From Amycolatopsis sp. 2-15 (GTDB lineage: Bacteria > Actinomycetota > Actinomycetes > Mycobacteriales > Pseudonocardiaceae): a stretch of DNA of 64,000 bases. The notes under the pieces are model-generated. The model ran no database searches and had not been told where the DNA came from. It saw nothing but the letters and a program-made list of their open reading frames with translations. The translations under genes and the position numbers were made by a program. Position 1 is the first letter of the stretch; each line of letters opens with the position of its first letter. The DNA lies in contig NZ_CP127294.1 in assembly GCF_030285625.1 (NCBI RefSeq), positions 1,684,001 through 1,748,000 of the forward strand. Direction: 5' to 3'. Shown one piece after another: positions 8,314 through 17,325 of the stretch.

Positions 8314-9497
8314 CGTCTGCCCCTCGTCTTGTTCGGCAGGGCTTTGTTCGGCCCGCTCTTGTTCGGGACCGGCGTGTTCGGCACGCGCACCTCCCACTCC
8401 GTGCCGCGGCCCGGAGCGCTGTCCAGGGCGGCGGTGCCGCCGAGATCACGCACCCGGCCCCGGATGGACTCCACCACACCCAGGTGCCCGTCGGCCTCCG
8501 CGCGCGCCAGCCGGCCTTCGGGAATGCCCGGGCCGTCGTCGCGAATGCTCACCACGATCTCGCCGCCCAGGTCCTCCAGCAGCACCCACGCGCGGGCATC
8601 GGGACCCGCGTGCTTCTCCACATTGGACAGTGCCTCGCGCGTGACGGCCACCAGTTCCGAAGTCACGTGCGCCGGCAGGTCGACCGTGCCCGCGGGCGTC
8701 GCGACCTGAACCGAAGGCGTGGCGAGCAGCTGCAACGCCGAACGCAGGTCCGCGGTCCCGTTGCTCGCCACCGCCCACGACGGCTCGGTGGTCACCAAGG
8801 CGCGCAACGCGATCTCCTGCTCACCCGCCAGCCGCGCCAGGTCGGCCGCCTCGCCGCCGACCTTCATGCCACGCCGGCGCACGCGCGCGAGGACCTGAAG
8901 CACGCTGTCGTGGATCGAGCGCGCGAGCCGTTCCCGTTCGGCCGTCGCGGCTTCCGTGCGCAACGCCAACGCGAGCGCCTCCGCCGAACGCCGTGCCGTG
9001 GTGGCCGCCATGCCGATCAGCACACTGCTCGCGCAAAGCAGCACGCCGTCACGGAAGACGTCGAGGTCCAGTCGTTCGCGCGCGATGCCGGTGCCGATGG
9101 CGACCACGAGTCCCGCCAGCACCCCGCCGCCCGCGCCGAAGCGCGTCGCCGCCGCGATCGGTCCCACCGCGGCCCACACCGTGGTGATCAGCGGCGCGGC
9201 CTCGGCGTACTGCGTCGGCGACAAGATGAAGGGCGACAACAACATCAGCCCCGTCGTCAGCACGACGTCGAGCACCACCAGCCACCGCCACCGGCCGCCT
9301 TCACGCAGGTAGGCGAGGCCCGACACCAGCGTCCAGCCGCCCATCGCGCCGACGACGGCCCACGCCAGCCACGCACGCTGGAACTCACTGCGGTGGACGA
9401 TCACCACGCCGAGCGCGAACGCCCACGTGACCACACGCAGCAGCACGACCCCGCGCCACAGCGGCGTTGCCGGGTCGCGGGTGGCCGGCGTGCTCAC
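8310..9497 (-). CDS. MacS-like sensor histidine kinase (DUF5931/HisKA_3)
   Basis: Membrane sensor kinase of 395 residues from the GTG at 9497, which overlaps the stop of the AI-2E transporter gene (GTGA). Five or so hydrophobic segments in residues 15-165 form a membrane sensor domain of the DUF5931 type, as in Streptomyces MacS. The HisKA_3 motif ERLARSIHDSVLQ has the phosphorylated His at about residue 196, and an ATPase domain follows with a DDGPGIPEGR G-box. The C-terminus ends in a short Asn/Pro/Lys repeat (PNxxPNK). The stimulus is unknown; the location suggests an envelope signal. Confidence 0.86.
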   Translation of the reverse strand: MSTPATRDPATPLWRGVVLLRVVTWAFALGVVIVHRSEFQRAWLAWAVVGAMGGWTLVSGLAYLREGGRWRWLVVLDVVLTTGLMLLSPFILSPTQYAEAAPLITTVWAAVGPIAAATRFGAGGGVLAGLVVAIGTGIARERLDLDVFRDGVLLCASSVLIGMAATTARRSAEALALALRTEAATAERERLARSIHDSVLQVLARVRRRGMKVGGEAADLARLAGEQEIALRALVTTEPSWAVASNGTADLRSALQLLATPSVQVATPAGTVDLPAHVTSELVAVTREALSNVEKHAGPDARAWVLLEDLGGEIVVSIRDDGPGIPEGRLARAEADGHLGVVESIRGRVRDLGGTAALDSAPGRGTEWEVRVPNTPVPNKSGPNKALPNKTRGRR

Positions 9498-10735
9498 TTC
9501 TCCTCGTCGTCGCCCCGAGTCGGCACTTCGGCTTCGTCGGAGCCCGGCTCGGCGTCGTTGGGTTGCGCCGCTTGGTCGTGGAGCACGTCGACGCTCTCGG
9601 GATCGGGGTCGTGCTCGTGCAGCAGCGACCGGATGCCCGCGTTGAGCACGGCCAGCAGCGGCACGGCCAGCAGCGCGCCGGCGATGCCCGCGGCGACCAG
9701 CCCGGTGGCGATCGCGAGCACCACGGCCAGCGGGTGCAGCCGCACGGCGCGCCCGAGCAGCAGCGGCTGCAGCACGTGGCTTTCCAGCTGCATCACGCCG
9801 ATCACGATCGCCAGCACGATCACCGCGCCGATGAAACCCTTGGTCACCAACGCGATCAGTACCGCGACGCTGCCCGCGATCACCGCACCGATGATCGGGA
9901 TGAACGCGCCGAGGAACACCAGCGTCGCCAGCGGGATCACCAGTGGCACACCGACGATCCACAGCCCGATGCCGATGCCCACGGCGTCGACCACGGCCAC
10001 GGCGGCCGTCGCGCGGATGTAGCTGACGAGCGATGCGAAACCGCGGCGCCCGGCCACGTCCACGCGTTTGCGCACGCGCGTGGGGACGCCGCGCACCAGG
10101 AACGACCAGATCTGGTTACCACCGGCCAGGAAGAAGATCGTGACGAACAGCGTGAGCACGAAGCCGGTGAGGATCTCGCCGACGGTGCCCGCCGTGGTCA
10201 GCGCGGTGTTCGTGAGCGAGGCCTGGTTGTTCTGGATGAAGCCGATCGCGTTGCTCAGGAAGTCTTGGATCTGCTCCTGGCGCAGGTGAATCGGCCCGTC
10301 GGTGAGCCAGTTCTTGATCTGGGTGAGGCTGTTGTTCAGCTGCTGCTGCAGCTGCGGCAGGCCACTGGAGAACTGCGTGATCACGAACGTGAGCAGCCCG
10401 CCCAGCACCGCCAGCCCGGCGATCAGCACGATCGCCGTGGCGAGCCCGCGCGGGAACCGGATGTGCACGAGTTTCTCGACGGCGGGCGCGAGCAGCGCCG
10501 AAAGCAGCAGCGCGATCGAGACCGGGATGACCACCGCCGACAGGTAGCCCATCAGCCAGATCACTGCGTACAGCGCAGCGATCACGACGATGAACCGCCA
10601 GCTCAGGGCCGCGGCCACCCGGAGCCCGCGCGGGACAAGGCCCGTGACGTCGTTTGTCTCGGGGAGGAACGGTTGCTCGCGCCGTCCGCGTGCTGGGTGG
10701 CTCACGGGTCTCACCGTATCGGTCCGCCCTGTCAT
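9494..10735 (-). CDS. AI-2E family transporter (TqsA/PerM-like permease)
   Basis: Integral membrane protein of up to 413 residues with about eight hydrophobic segments: a pair near 45-90, one near 95-125, then a soluble stretch with QLQQQLNNSL, then several helices. The conserved FLGAFIPIIGAVIAG and PLLLGRAVRLHPLAVVLA segments are typical of the UPF0118/AI-2E family, whose members export small molecules or act in sodium/proton exchange; a role in AI-2 signalling is not established in actinobacteria. It is first in an operon with the coupled MacS and MacR genes. A GTG at 10705 is an alternative start, because the ATG lacks a clear ribosome-binding site. Confidence 0.82.
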   Translation of the reverse strand: MTGRTDTVRPVSHPARGRREQPFLPETNDVTGLVPRGLRVAAALSWRFIVVIAALYAVIWLMGYLSAVVIPVSIALLLSALLAPAVEKLVHIRFPRGLATAIVLIAGLAVLGGLLTFVITQFSSGLPQLQQQLNNSLTQIKNWLTDGPIHLRQEQIQDFLSNAIGFIQNNQASLTNTALTTAGTVGEILTGFVLTLFVTIFFLAGGNQIWSFLVRGVPTRVRKRVDVAGRRGFASLVSYIRATAAVAVVDAVGIGIGLWIVGVPLVIPLATLVFLGAFIPIIGAVIAGSVAVLIALVTKGFIGAVIVLAIVIGVMQLESHVLQPLLLGRAVRLHPLAVVLAIATGLVAAGIAGALLAVPLLAVLNAGIRSLLHEHDPDPESVDVLHDQAAQPNDAEPGSDEAEVPTRGDDEEK

Positions 10736-11052
10736 TCCGGGCGAATCGCGGGGCCGCGGGCGGCGGCGCGTCCGGTGGTTCGCCCGAAGTGGCGCTTGAC
10801 AGCCGACTGCGGAGTAACCCCGCTCCGCCAGTGATGATCACCGAAAGTGAGATCAGACCACACTCTGTGTCGTTCACACGATGGTGGCATCAAGTCGTGT
10901 CAAGGATGCGTAACGGGTGTGAGTCCTGGTTCTCTCGGTTCCACACCCGGCGATGAGGAACGCATTTCCGCGATTCCGCGAAAGCCGGCGGGAACATCGA
11001 AACCCCGAAAGTCTTTCCCGAGCCAGACGTTTTGAGTTGAGGAGAAGCACGA
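10736..11052. promoter_or_regulatory. Divergent promoter region
   Basis: About 320 bases between two divergent genes, so it should carry promoters for both. A TTGACA-like hexamer is at about 10797 on the plus strand, but its partner is not evident. An imperfect inverted repeat with TGATC / GATCA arms occurs around 10834-10858. Just before the downstream gene there is a good ribosome-binding site (GAGGAG, about 11040). No gene is supported here. Confidence 0.4.
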
Positions 11053-12117
11053 GTGACGAACGCGGCGAACGAGGGGCGGGGCGCGATGCGCGTCGGCCGT
11101 CTCGCGTCGCGTGCGCTGTTCGTCCTCGGTGGCGCGGTCGCCGCGACCGCCGCCGCGTGGGCCGTCTCCTCCTCCGCCGCCTCGGCCGACACGATCCAGG
11201 CCGGCGACGTCAACGCGAGTGTCACGCCGGTCACCGACGCGACCGTGACCAACCTCGGCGACGTCACGCGCGGTGTCTCGGAGTTCGCCGGCAACGTCGC
11301 CGGTACCGCCGCGGGCGCCGTGCAGAACGTCTCCGCGTGCGAGCAGGACGCCACCACGTGGTCCGAGCCGGGCCATGACCGGCCGATCTGCTCGCTCGAC
11401 CCGCGCGATCACATCGGTGGCCCGCACCGCGACCAGGTGCGCACCACGGCCGACCACGAGGTGTCCGGGCGCGTCAGCGACGCCGTGACCGACCTCGGTG
11501 AAGACGCCGTGCTGCACCCCGCGGCGCGCACGCTCGGCGCGCTCGAGCACATCGCCCGCAAGCCCGAGGACACCCGCCGCGTGATCGACGAGGCCACGGC
11601 CCCGTCGCCCGAGGCGCAGGACTTCGGCCGCAAGGTGTGGGACCTGCTCGACCCGCGCCACACGGGGTCGCTGGTCGACCTCCCCGAGCTCCCGGGCTCG
11701 CCCGTCGAGCCGGCCGCTCCCGTCTCGGCCGCCACCGGCACCACCGGTGACACGGCGCAGAACCTCGGCGCCGCAGCGGTTTCCACCTCCGACGCGCTGC
11801 GGGCGATCTTCTCCCGCTCCGCACACGAGGACTTCGCGGCAGCAGGCGACAGCGTCGACACGCCTTCGCGTGGCGACCACCGCAACCTGCCCGACCCGTT
11901 CTCCCCGGCGCAGCTTCCGATGGCGCCCCCCTCCATCCCGACTGTCCCCGGCGGCGGCAACAACACCGCCCCCGGTGGTCACCTCGACGGCCTCAACTTC
12001 GGTGTCCCCTCCTGGGTCACCGCTGCCGTCGACAACGCCGTGGCGGGTTCGACCCGCGCCGGTGTGCGGCACACGCCGCTCAGCCCGGGCCACCAGCCCG
12101 GCGTCACTCCTGACTGA
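11053..12117 (+). CDS. Secreted Ala/Thr/Pro-rich protein of unknown function
   Basis: 354 residues from a GTG with GAGGAG about eight bases upstream. A basic n-region (RVGRLASRALF) and a hydrophobic core ending ASA at about residue 50 form a long signal peptide. The mature N-terminus is rich in V/T/N/G with motifs such as DVNASVTPVTDATVTNLG and AGNVAGTAAGAVQNVSA, reminiscent of the chaplin-like repeats of the next gene. It continues as a hydrophilic, low-complexity Pro/Gly/His-rich chain without membrane anchor. Two Cys lie in the first third. It precedes the giant chaplin-like gene by 221 bp on the same strand and may be its partner. No known family recognised. Confidence 0.7.
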   Translation: MTNAANEGRGAMRVGRLASRALFVLGGAVAATAAAWAVSSSAASADTIQAGDVNASVTPVTDATVTNLGDVTRGVSEFAGNVAGTAAGAVQNVSACEQDATTWSEPGHDRPICSLDPRDHIGGPHRDQVRTTADHEVSGRVSDAVTDLGEDAVLHPAARTLGALEHIARKPEDTRRVIDEATAPSPEAQDFGRKVWDLLDPRHTGSLVDLPELPGSPVEPAAPVSAATGTTGDTAQNLGAAAVSTSDALRAIFSRSAHEDFAAAGDSVDTPSRGDHRNLPDPFSPAQLPMAPPSIPTVPGGGNNTAPGGHLDGLNFGVPSWVTAAVDNAVAGSTRAGVRHTPLSPGHQPGVTPD

Positions 12118-12124
12118 TTCACCT

Positions 12125-12212
12125 CACCCGCGGGGTCGTTGACGCGCCCTGAAGCCAGAGCACCTTTGTCGTGCCTGCTTCGCGTCACCGACTGAACCCC
12201 GCGGGTTTTCTC
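12125..12212. terminator. Possible long-range hairpin after the secreted-protein gene
   Basis: ACCCGCGGGGT at about 12126 can pair with ACCCCGCGGGT about 70 bases later, followed by TTTTCT. The loop is long, so this is only a possible terminator; it would separate the two secreted-protein genes. Confidence 0.3.
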
Positions 12213-12338
12213 GCGATGCGCCCCTTTTCCGCGCTCGCACCGCACCACCCCTCTGGTGCGCTTTCCCTCAATTGATCACGGCGAAAAGCGCACCTCCACA
12301 AGCCCGCAAGGGAACCCGAAATGAAGGAGAAAAACCCC

Positions 12339-15300
12339 ATGCAGACCTGGGCAAAGCGCGGACTCCAGACCGCGTTGGTCACGGGTGGGTTGTTGATGCT
12401 GGGCACCGGCATCGCCTCGGCCGACGAAAACGTCAACCCTGACACCCCGGCCTCCCCGCTCGACCTCAACGTCACCGTTCCGGTCGACGTCGACAACAAC
12501 GCCATCGGCACCCCGCTGGGTCAGGTGGACGTCCCTGGTTACCAGGGTGAGGTCAGCACCAAGCCCGTCACCTCCGCTGTGAAGGACGCGCTCGCTTCGG
12601 CGAAGGCCCCCGGCGGTGCGGCGAGCAACCTGACGGACAGCCTGCCGAAGGCCGACGCGCCGCGGCAGCTGACGCCGACCCACGACGCCCTCAAGGGCAA
12701 CAAGGTCTCCGGCGACCTCGTCGTGCCGATCCAGATCGTCGACAACGCCGTCGGTGTGCTGGGTGACGCGAACGTCGACGGCAAGTCGCACGAGCAGACC
12801 TACTCGCACAACCAGGACATCGCGACCTCCGGCAAGAACTCCGGGCTCGCGGGCAACGTCGTCGCCCTCGACTGGGCGCTCCCCGTGCAGCTGGCCGGCA
12901 ACGGCGTCGGCCTCGCGGGCGGGTCCGGCGCGGTGCACGGCGGCTCGGCCAGCCAGAGCACCACCGAGACCGGCAACATCGACACCACCGGCAAGGGCTC
13001 CGGCCTGTCCGGCAACGTCGTCGCCGGCCAGTTCGCCACCCCGGTGCAGGTGACCGGCAACGCCGCGTCCTGGATCCTGGGCAACGGCTACAGCCAGTAC
13101 ACCGCCGACACCTCGGCGACCTCGGGCGGCTCCGCGCTGACCGACGGCAAGGGCGGCGCCGGCACCGGCAACGTGGTGGGCGCGCCCATCGCCCTGCCGG
13201 TGAAGTTCAACGGCAACGCCGGTGGCGTGTGGGGCTCGGACGCCGACGCGACGTCCTCCTCCTCGGCCGACGCGAAGGCCGGCGACGAGCGGCCGGGCAG
13301 CCTGGCCGGCACCCCGACCTACCTCGAGACCGACGGTGACCAGTCGTTCCTCGGCGGCAACGCCGCGGCGGCGCAGCTCAGCCCGATCGCGAACGTCGCG
13401 AGCGTGGCGGGTTCGTGGATCGGCAACGCGACGACGGGCATGTCGCCCGAGCGTTCGGTCGGCAGCTCGCACTCGAGCACCGTCGACTCCGGCGGCTTCG
13501 TCAAGACCTCGGGCCAGCAGGCCGCGGGCGCGGGCAACGTGGTCGACCCGGCCGTGGCCCTGCCCGTCGAGGCGTGCGGCGTCGGCGGCACCTACATCGG
13601 CAACGCGCACGCCGCGTGTGACAACACCACCGACGCCAACGCGGGCGACGGCAGCTACACCCGTGGCAACGACACCGTGCTGGGCGGCAACGTCGTCAAC
13701 AGCCAGGTGGCGGGCGCTCCCGAGGTGCACGGCATCGGTGGCAGCCACATCGGCAACGCCTCCGGCACGTCGAACGAGACCAAGACCGTCACGGCCGGTG
13801 GCTACGACGGCAGCCAGGGCAACGACTCCTCGGGCTCGGGCAACGTCGTCCAGGTCCCGGTGGGCGTGCCCGCCGAGGTCTTCGGCGTGGGTGGCTCGTT
13901 CATCGGCCAGGGCTCGGCCGACGCGCACGAGACCAAGGTCGTCCAGGGCGGCGGCGGCGGCAACACCGCCGACGACAACGGCTTCCTCAGCTCGAACCTC
14001 GGCACCGTCCCGGTGTCGGCTCCGGTGCAGGTCTTCGGCATCGGCGGCGCGTTCGTGGGCCAGGGCCACGGCAACGCCTCCGGCGACACCACCTCGGGTG
14101 CCGGCTGGGACACGCACGCGACCGGCACCAAGGGTGCGGGCGCGGGCAACATCATCGAAGCTCCGGTCTCGCTGCCCGTCCAGGGCCACGGGATCGGCGG
14201 CGCGGTGGCCGGCATCGGCACCGCGCAGGCCGACAACCTGACCGACTCGACCGCGGGCGGCCACGCCAGCACCGACGGTCAGGGCGGCGGCCTCGCCGGC
14301 AACATCATCAAGGCGCCGGTCGGCGGTGCGGTGAACCCGTCGGGCGTCGGTGTCGCGGGTGCGGCGCTGGGCCACGCGGCCGGTTCGAACGACGTCGCGT
14401 CGACCGCGGGTGGCGACTCGCAGACCAACGGCGACGCCGGTGCGGTGGCGGGCAACGTCATCGGTGCCGACCCGCTGGCGGCCGTCCCGGTCGTGGCGGA
14501 CTCGGTGTCCGCAGCGGGCGTGTCCTCCGCCGACAGCATGAACACGCAGGACGTGACCGCTGCCGGTGACGACACCACGTCGGGTCTCGAGGGCTCGGTT
14601 TCGGGCAACATCCTCGACATCCCCGTCAGCGCGGTGCCGCACGTGGTGACCAACGCCGTTTCCGCGGCCGGTGTCGCCCACGCGACCGGTGACAACAACA
14701 TCACCGCGACCAACGGTGGGACCCCCACCACCGACGGTGACGGAAGTGCGCTCTCGGGCTACAACTTCTACCACCACCTGCCGGTCAACGTCCCGGTCTT
14801 CGGCGTCCCGCTGGAGCTGCTGGGCACCGCGACCGCGGAGGGCACCGACAACACCGTCGTGTCCGAGCCGTCGATCGACACCCCGCTCGGCAACGAGCTG
14901 GGCGCCGCTCAGCTGCCGGCGCTGCCGGCTCTGGCGTCGCTCCCGACCTCCGGCGCCACGCCGGGTCTGCCCGCGCTGCCGGGTCTGCCCGCCCTGCCGG
15001 ACGCCGGTGCGCTGCCGGGTCTGCCCGCCATGGCGATGCTGCCGGGTGCCGAGCGCGCCGACCTGCCGGTCAGCGGGCTCTCGGGCCTGAACGAGCTGGG
15101 CCAGCTCAAGGGCGCCACCTCCCTGCCGACCGTGTCGGGTCTGGGCAGCGGCGTGCACCTGCCGGGTCTGCCCTTCGGTGGCGAGCGCGCCGACGCTCCG
15201 GCTCTGCCGGCGCTGCCCGCTCAGCTCCCGGTGAAGGCGAACCTGCCGACGCTGCAGCAGCTCCCCGCCGTGACGGCGCTGCCGGCTCTGCCGGGCGTGC

Positions 15301-15485
15301 CCGCCACGCTGCCGACGTCGGGTGTCCCGGCGCTGCCGACCGCGGGTCTGCCGGCTCTGCCGACGCTGCCCGCCGTCCCGGCGCTGCCCGTGGCTCAGGT
15401 CCCGGCGCTGTCGGGCATGGACTCCTCGCCCCTGGCGATGATCCAGCAGCTGGCCGCGAAGGTGACCGGCTTCTTCAAGAAGTGA
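12339..15485 (+). CDS. Giant multi-repeat chaplin-like secreted protein
   Basis: 1048 residues from the ATG at 12339, which has AAGGAGA just upstream; an in-frame ATG 18 bases earlier overlaps that site. A signal peptide (about 1-30, ending GIASA) is followed by about 15 diverged repeats of roughly 50 residues (to about residue 855). The repeat core is SGNVV/GNII, a PVxLPVxxxG strand, a Gly-rich hydrophobic segment (GVGGTYIGNA) and a Ser/Thr/Asp spacer, matching the chaplin domain of Streptomyces hydrophobic amyloids. Only one repeat keeps the cysteine pair (Cys413 and Cys427). A tail of LPALP-type repeats (about 856-1025) ends in a basic amphipathic helix. It is likely a surface protein of aerial hyphae or the envelope. 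A strong terminator follows. Confidence 0.75.
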   Translation: MQTWAKRGLQTALVTGGLLMLGTGIASADENVNPDTPASPLDLNVTVPVDVDNNAIGTPLGQVDVPGYQGEVSTKPVTSAVKDALASAKAPGGAASNLTDSLPKADAPRQLTPTHDALKGNKVSGDLVVPIQIVDNAVGVLGDANVDGKSHEQTYSHNQDIATSGKNSGLAGNVVALDWALPVQLAGNGVGLAGGSGAVHGGSASQSTTETGNIDTTGKGSGLSGNVVAGQFATPVQVTGNAASWILGNGYSQYTADTSATSGGSALTDGKGGAGTGNVVGAPIALPVKFNGNAGGVWGSDADATSSSSADAKAGDERPGSLAGTPTYLETDGDQSFLGGNAAAAQLSPIANVASVAGSWIGNATTGMSPERSVGSSHSSTVDSGGFVKTSGQQAAGAGNVVDPAVALPVEACGVGGTYIGNAHAACDNTTDANAGDGSYTRGNDTVLGGNVVNSQVAGAPEVHGIGGSHIGNASGTSNETKTVTAGGYDGSQGNDSSGSGNVVQVPVGVPAEVFGVGGSFIGQGSADAHETKVVQGGGGGNTADDNGFLSSNLGTVPVSAPVQVFGIGGAFVGQGHGNASGDTTSGAGWDTHATGTKGAGAGNIIEAPVSLPVQGHGIGGAVAGIGTAQADNLTDSTAGGHASTDGQGGGLAGNIIKAPVGGAVNPSGVGVAGAALGHAAGSNDVASTAGGDSQTNGDAGAVAGNVIGADPLAAVPVVADSVSAAGVSSADSMNTQDVTAAGDDTTSGLEGSVSGNILDIPVSAVPHVVTNAVSAAGVAHATGDNNITATNGGTPTTDGDGSALSGYNFYHHLPVNVPVFGVPLELLGTATAEGTDNTVVSEPSIDTPLGNELGAAQLPALPALASLPTSGATPGLPALPGLPALPDAGALPGLPAMAMLPGAERADLPVSGLSGLNELGQLKGATSLPTVSGLGSGVHLPGLPFGGERADAPALPALPAQLPVKANLPTLQQLPAVTALPALPGVPATLPTSGVPALPTAGLPALPTLPAVPALPVAQVPALSGMDSSPLAMIQQLAAKVTGFFKK

Positions 15486-15501
15486 GCATGTAGCTAACCC
15501 G

Positions 15502-15538
15502 AAACGGGCCCGGAAGCAGCCAGCTTCCGGGCCCGTTT
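15502..15538. terminator. Strong bidirectional terminator
   Basis: Arms AAACGGGCCCGGAAGC and GCTTCCGGGCCCGTTT, 16 bp, with a 5-base loop and a T-run on the plus strand and A-run on the other. It sits between the convergent chaplin-like and dioxygenase genes. Confidence 0.9.
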
Positions 15539-15548
15539 TCTTTGTGTG

Positions 15549-16316
15549 TCAGGAAAATTCGAGCGAACGCTTCGCGAGGCCGTGCCAGAACCCGTCGATC
15601 ACGGTGCGGCCGGTCGTTTCGCTCGCGCCGAGCGTGACGAACAGCGGCGCGAAGTGCTCGATGCGCGGGTGCGCGACGGCGGCGGCCGGGGCCTTGTGCT
15701 GGAAGTCGAGCAGTGCGTCGACGTCGCCTCGGCTGATGACCTCGTCGCCCCAGTGGTCGAACTCGGTGGACCACCGCGGCGGCGTGCCGTCGGTGCCGTC
15801 GGTCTCGCGCATGGCGCTGAGGTTGTGGGTGAAGAAACCGCTGCCGATGATCAGCACGCCTTCGTCGCGCAGCGGCGCGAGCTTGCGGCCGAGGTCGAAC
15901 AGCACCTGCGGGTCGAGCGACGGCATCGAGACCTGCAGCACGGGGATATCGGCGTCGGGGTACATCTCGACGAGCGGCACGTACGCGCCGTGGTCGAGAC
16001 CGCGGTCCGGCGCGTCGTGCACCGGCGTGGTTGAGCTCAGCAGCTTGCGGACCTTCGCGGCCAGCGCGGGTGCGCCAGGTGCGGCGTATTTCACCTGGTA
16101 GAAGCGGTCGGGGAAGCCCCAGAAGTCGTAGACGAGGGGGACGGTCTCGGTCGCCGCGAGCGTCAGCGGGGCCTCTTCCCAGTGCGCCGAGACGACGAGG
16201 ATGGCCTGGGGCTTCGGCAGGTCCGCGGACCAGCCGGCGAGCTGCCGCGTCCACCGCGCGTCGTCCGTGAGCGGCGGCGCACCGTGGCTGAGGTAGAGAA
16301 CCGGGGTGCGGGCCAT
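15549..16316 (-). CDS. LigB-family extradiol dioxygenase (DODA/YgiD type)
   Basis: 255 residues, a class III extradiol ring-cleavage dioxygenase-like enzyme; relatives use iron or zinc to open catechol-type rings such as DOPA. The expected metal-ligand motifs are present: LSHGAPP near the N-terminus, VSAHWEE at about 48, GLDHGAYVPL at about 117 and GFFTHNLSAM in the middle. The substrate cannot be deduced. I chose the ATG at 16316, which has GGAGG five bases upstream; another ATG 12 bases earlier overlaps that site. It stands alone between a terminator and the MarR pseudogene region. Confidence 0.88.
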   Translation of the reverse strand: MARTPVLYLSHGAPPLTDDARWTRQLAGWSADLPKPQAILVVSAHWEEAPLTLAATETVPLVYDFWGFPDRFYQVKYAAPGAPALAAKVRKLLSSTTPVHDAPDRGLDHGAYVPLVEMYPDADIPVLQVSMPSLDPQVLFDLGRKLAPLRDEGVLIIGSGFFTHNLSAMRETDGTDGTPPRWSTEFDHWGDEVISRGDVDALLDFQHKAPAAAVAHPRIEHFAPLFVTLGASETTGRTVIDGFWHGLAKRSLEFS

Positions 16317-16385
16317 GCGTGCCTCCAAGTGTTTGAAACTTCAACTACCAGAGTACGTGACGCTGGGGGGCCCGGCGATATTTCG

Positions 16386-16772
16386 TCAGGTGAGGTTTTC
16401 AGCCATTCGCTCGAGGGTGCGGACGGTGATGAGGTAGTCCAGCTCGTCGATGCCGGTCGTGGCTCGGGCGCGCAACGCTCGGACCTCGGCCTAGATCCCT
16501 TGGTGGACTTGCCGGCCTTCGGCGGTGAGCCGGTGGTCCGGGGTGAGCCGGCCGCGGTGGTACAGCTCGTCGAGGTGCCGGGCCATGCTGCCTTCTTAAG
16601 CGACAAAGGGTTTCAGCGTTTCGTCGACTTGTTCTGTGGTGCGCGCGCCTTGTGCGACCGAGTTGAGCACCTGCCACTGCCGGCGGGTGAGGTGGTAGGT
16701 GCCGAGTGGCTGGTCGAGGGCCTTTTCGAGCAACTCGTGGTTGTGCCGGAGCCAGTGGCCGATGGGTTTCAT
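16386..16772 (-). pseudogene. MarR-like winged-helix regulator, broken by two stop codons
   Basis: A continuous reading frame of 129 codons on the minus strand, from an ATG at 16772 to a TGA at 16386-16388, encodes a recognisable MarR-like protein: MKPIGHWLRHNHELLEK, then LTRRQWQVLNSV, then a wing-like part ending in LDELDYL. It is interrupted in frame by TAA at 16596-16598 (codon 59) and TAG at 16491-16493 (codon 94). Both could each arise by single substitutions. It faces the intact MarR gene at 16838 across a short promoter region. I read it as a decayed regulator; sequencing error in two separate places is less likely. Confidence 0.7.
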
Positions 16773-16800
16773 GGATACTCCCTATGTCGAAGAGCAACTG

Positions 16801-16816
16801 CATGTAAATGTACATG
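16801..16816. promoter_or_regulatory. Inverted repeat in the divergent MarR promoter region
   Basis: CATGTA-4-TACATG lies in the AT-rich gap between the broken and the intact MarR-type genes. The position and symmetry suit a MarR-type operator, perhaps for autoregulation. No experimental support. Confidence 0.45.
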
Positions 16817-16837
16817 TATTTCCATGAGAGGACGCCC

Positions 16838-17293
16838 ATGCCGGACCCGGTGGCCGACGTCGAGCGAGCCATGATCGCCATCCGCCGGAGCCAGCAGCGC
16901 CGTGCCCTCACTCGCATCGCCCGTGATCGTGGCCAGCACGCGCTCGACCCGGTGATTGAACTGCTCGACGTCGTCGAGGACTTCGCGGACCGGGGTGACC
17001 CGGCCACCGTCACGTCGCTGGCCACGGCGCTCGGCGTCGATCAGCCGCGCGCCAGCCGTCTCGTCGCCCGCGCCGTCGACCAGGGTGACCTGCAGCGGGA
17101 AGCCGACCAGTCCGACGGCCGTCGTACCGTCCTGGTCCTGACCTCGGCCGGCCGGGCCCGGCTGGACGCGCTGCACACGTTCCGCCGCACTGTCTTCGCG
17201 GAGGCGATGTCCCCGTGGAGCGCGGAGGACCGTGCGACGTTCGCCCGCCTGTTGACGAGTTTCATCACGAACTACGAGGCCCTTTGCCGCTGA
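16838..17293 (+). CDS. MarR-family transcriptional regulator
   Basis: 151 residues starting at the ATG at 16838, which has GAGAGG upstream. It has the MarR winged helix: helices around VIELLDVVEDFAD, the recognition helix region TSLATALGVDQPRASRLV (about residues 53-70) and the wing with DQSDGRRTVLVLTSAGR (about 85-101). It is likely a dimeric DNA-binding regulator. It is divergent from a broken MarR-like gene, with an inverted repeat in the shared promoter. It ends 32 bp before a small protein gene, with which it may be co-transcribed. Confidence 0.88.
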   Translation: MPDPVADVERAMIAIRRSQQRRALTRIARDRGQHALDPVIELLDVVEDFADRGDPATVTSLATALGVDQPRASRLVARAVDQGDLQREADQSDGRRTVLVLTSAGRARLDALHTFRRTVFAEAMSPWSAEDRATFARLLTSFITNYEALCR

Positions 17294-17325
17294 CCGCCCA
17301 GCGTCCCGATGGCAGGGTGATCGAC

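Noticed and set aside
12600..14800. CRISPR array or satellite from repeated GGCAACGTC units
   Set aside because: The repeats are diverged codon-level repeats of the chaplin-like protein, with no unique spacers.
12276..15158. Very long open frame on the minus strand opposite the chaplin-like gene
   Set aside because: It is a composition shadow of the repeat gene: Arg/Gly/Asp-rich, no domain, and the opposite strand has a signal peptide, ribosome-binding site and terminator.
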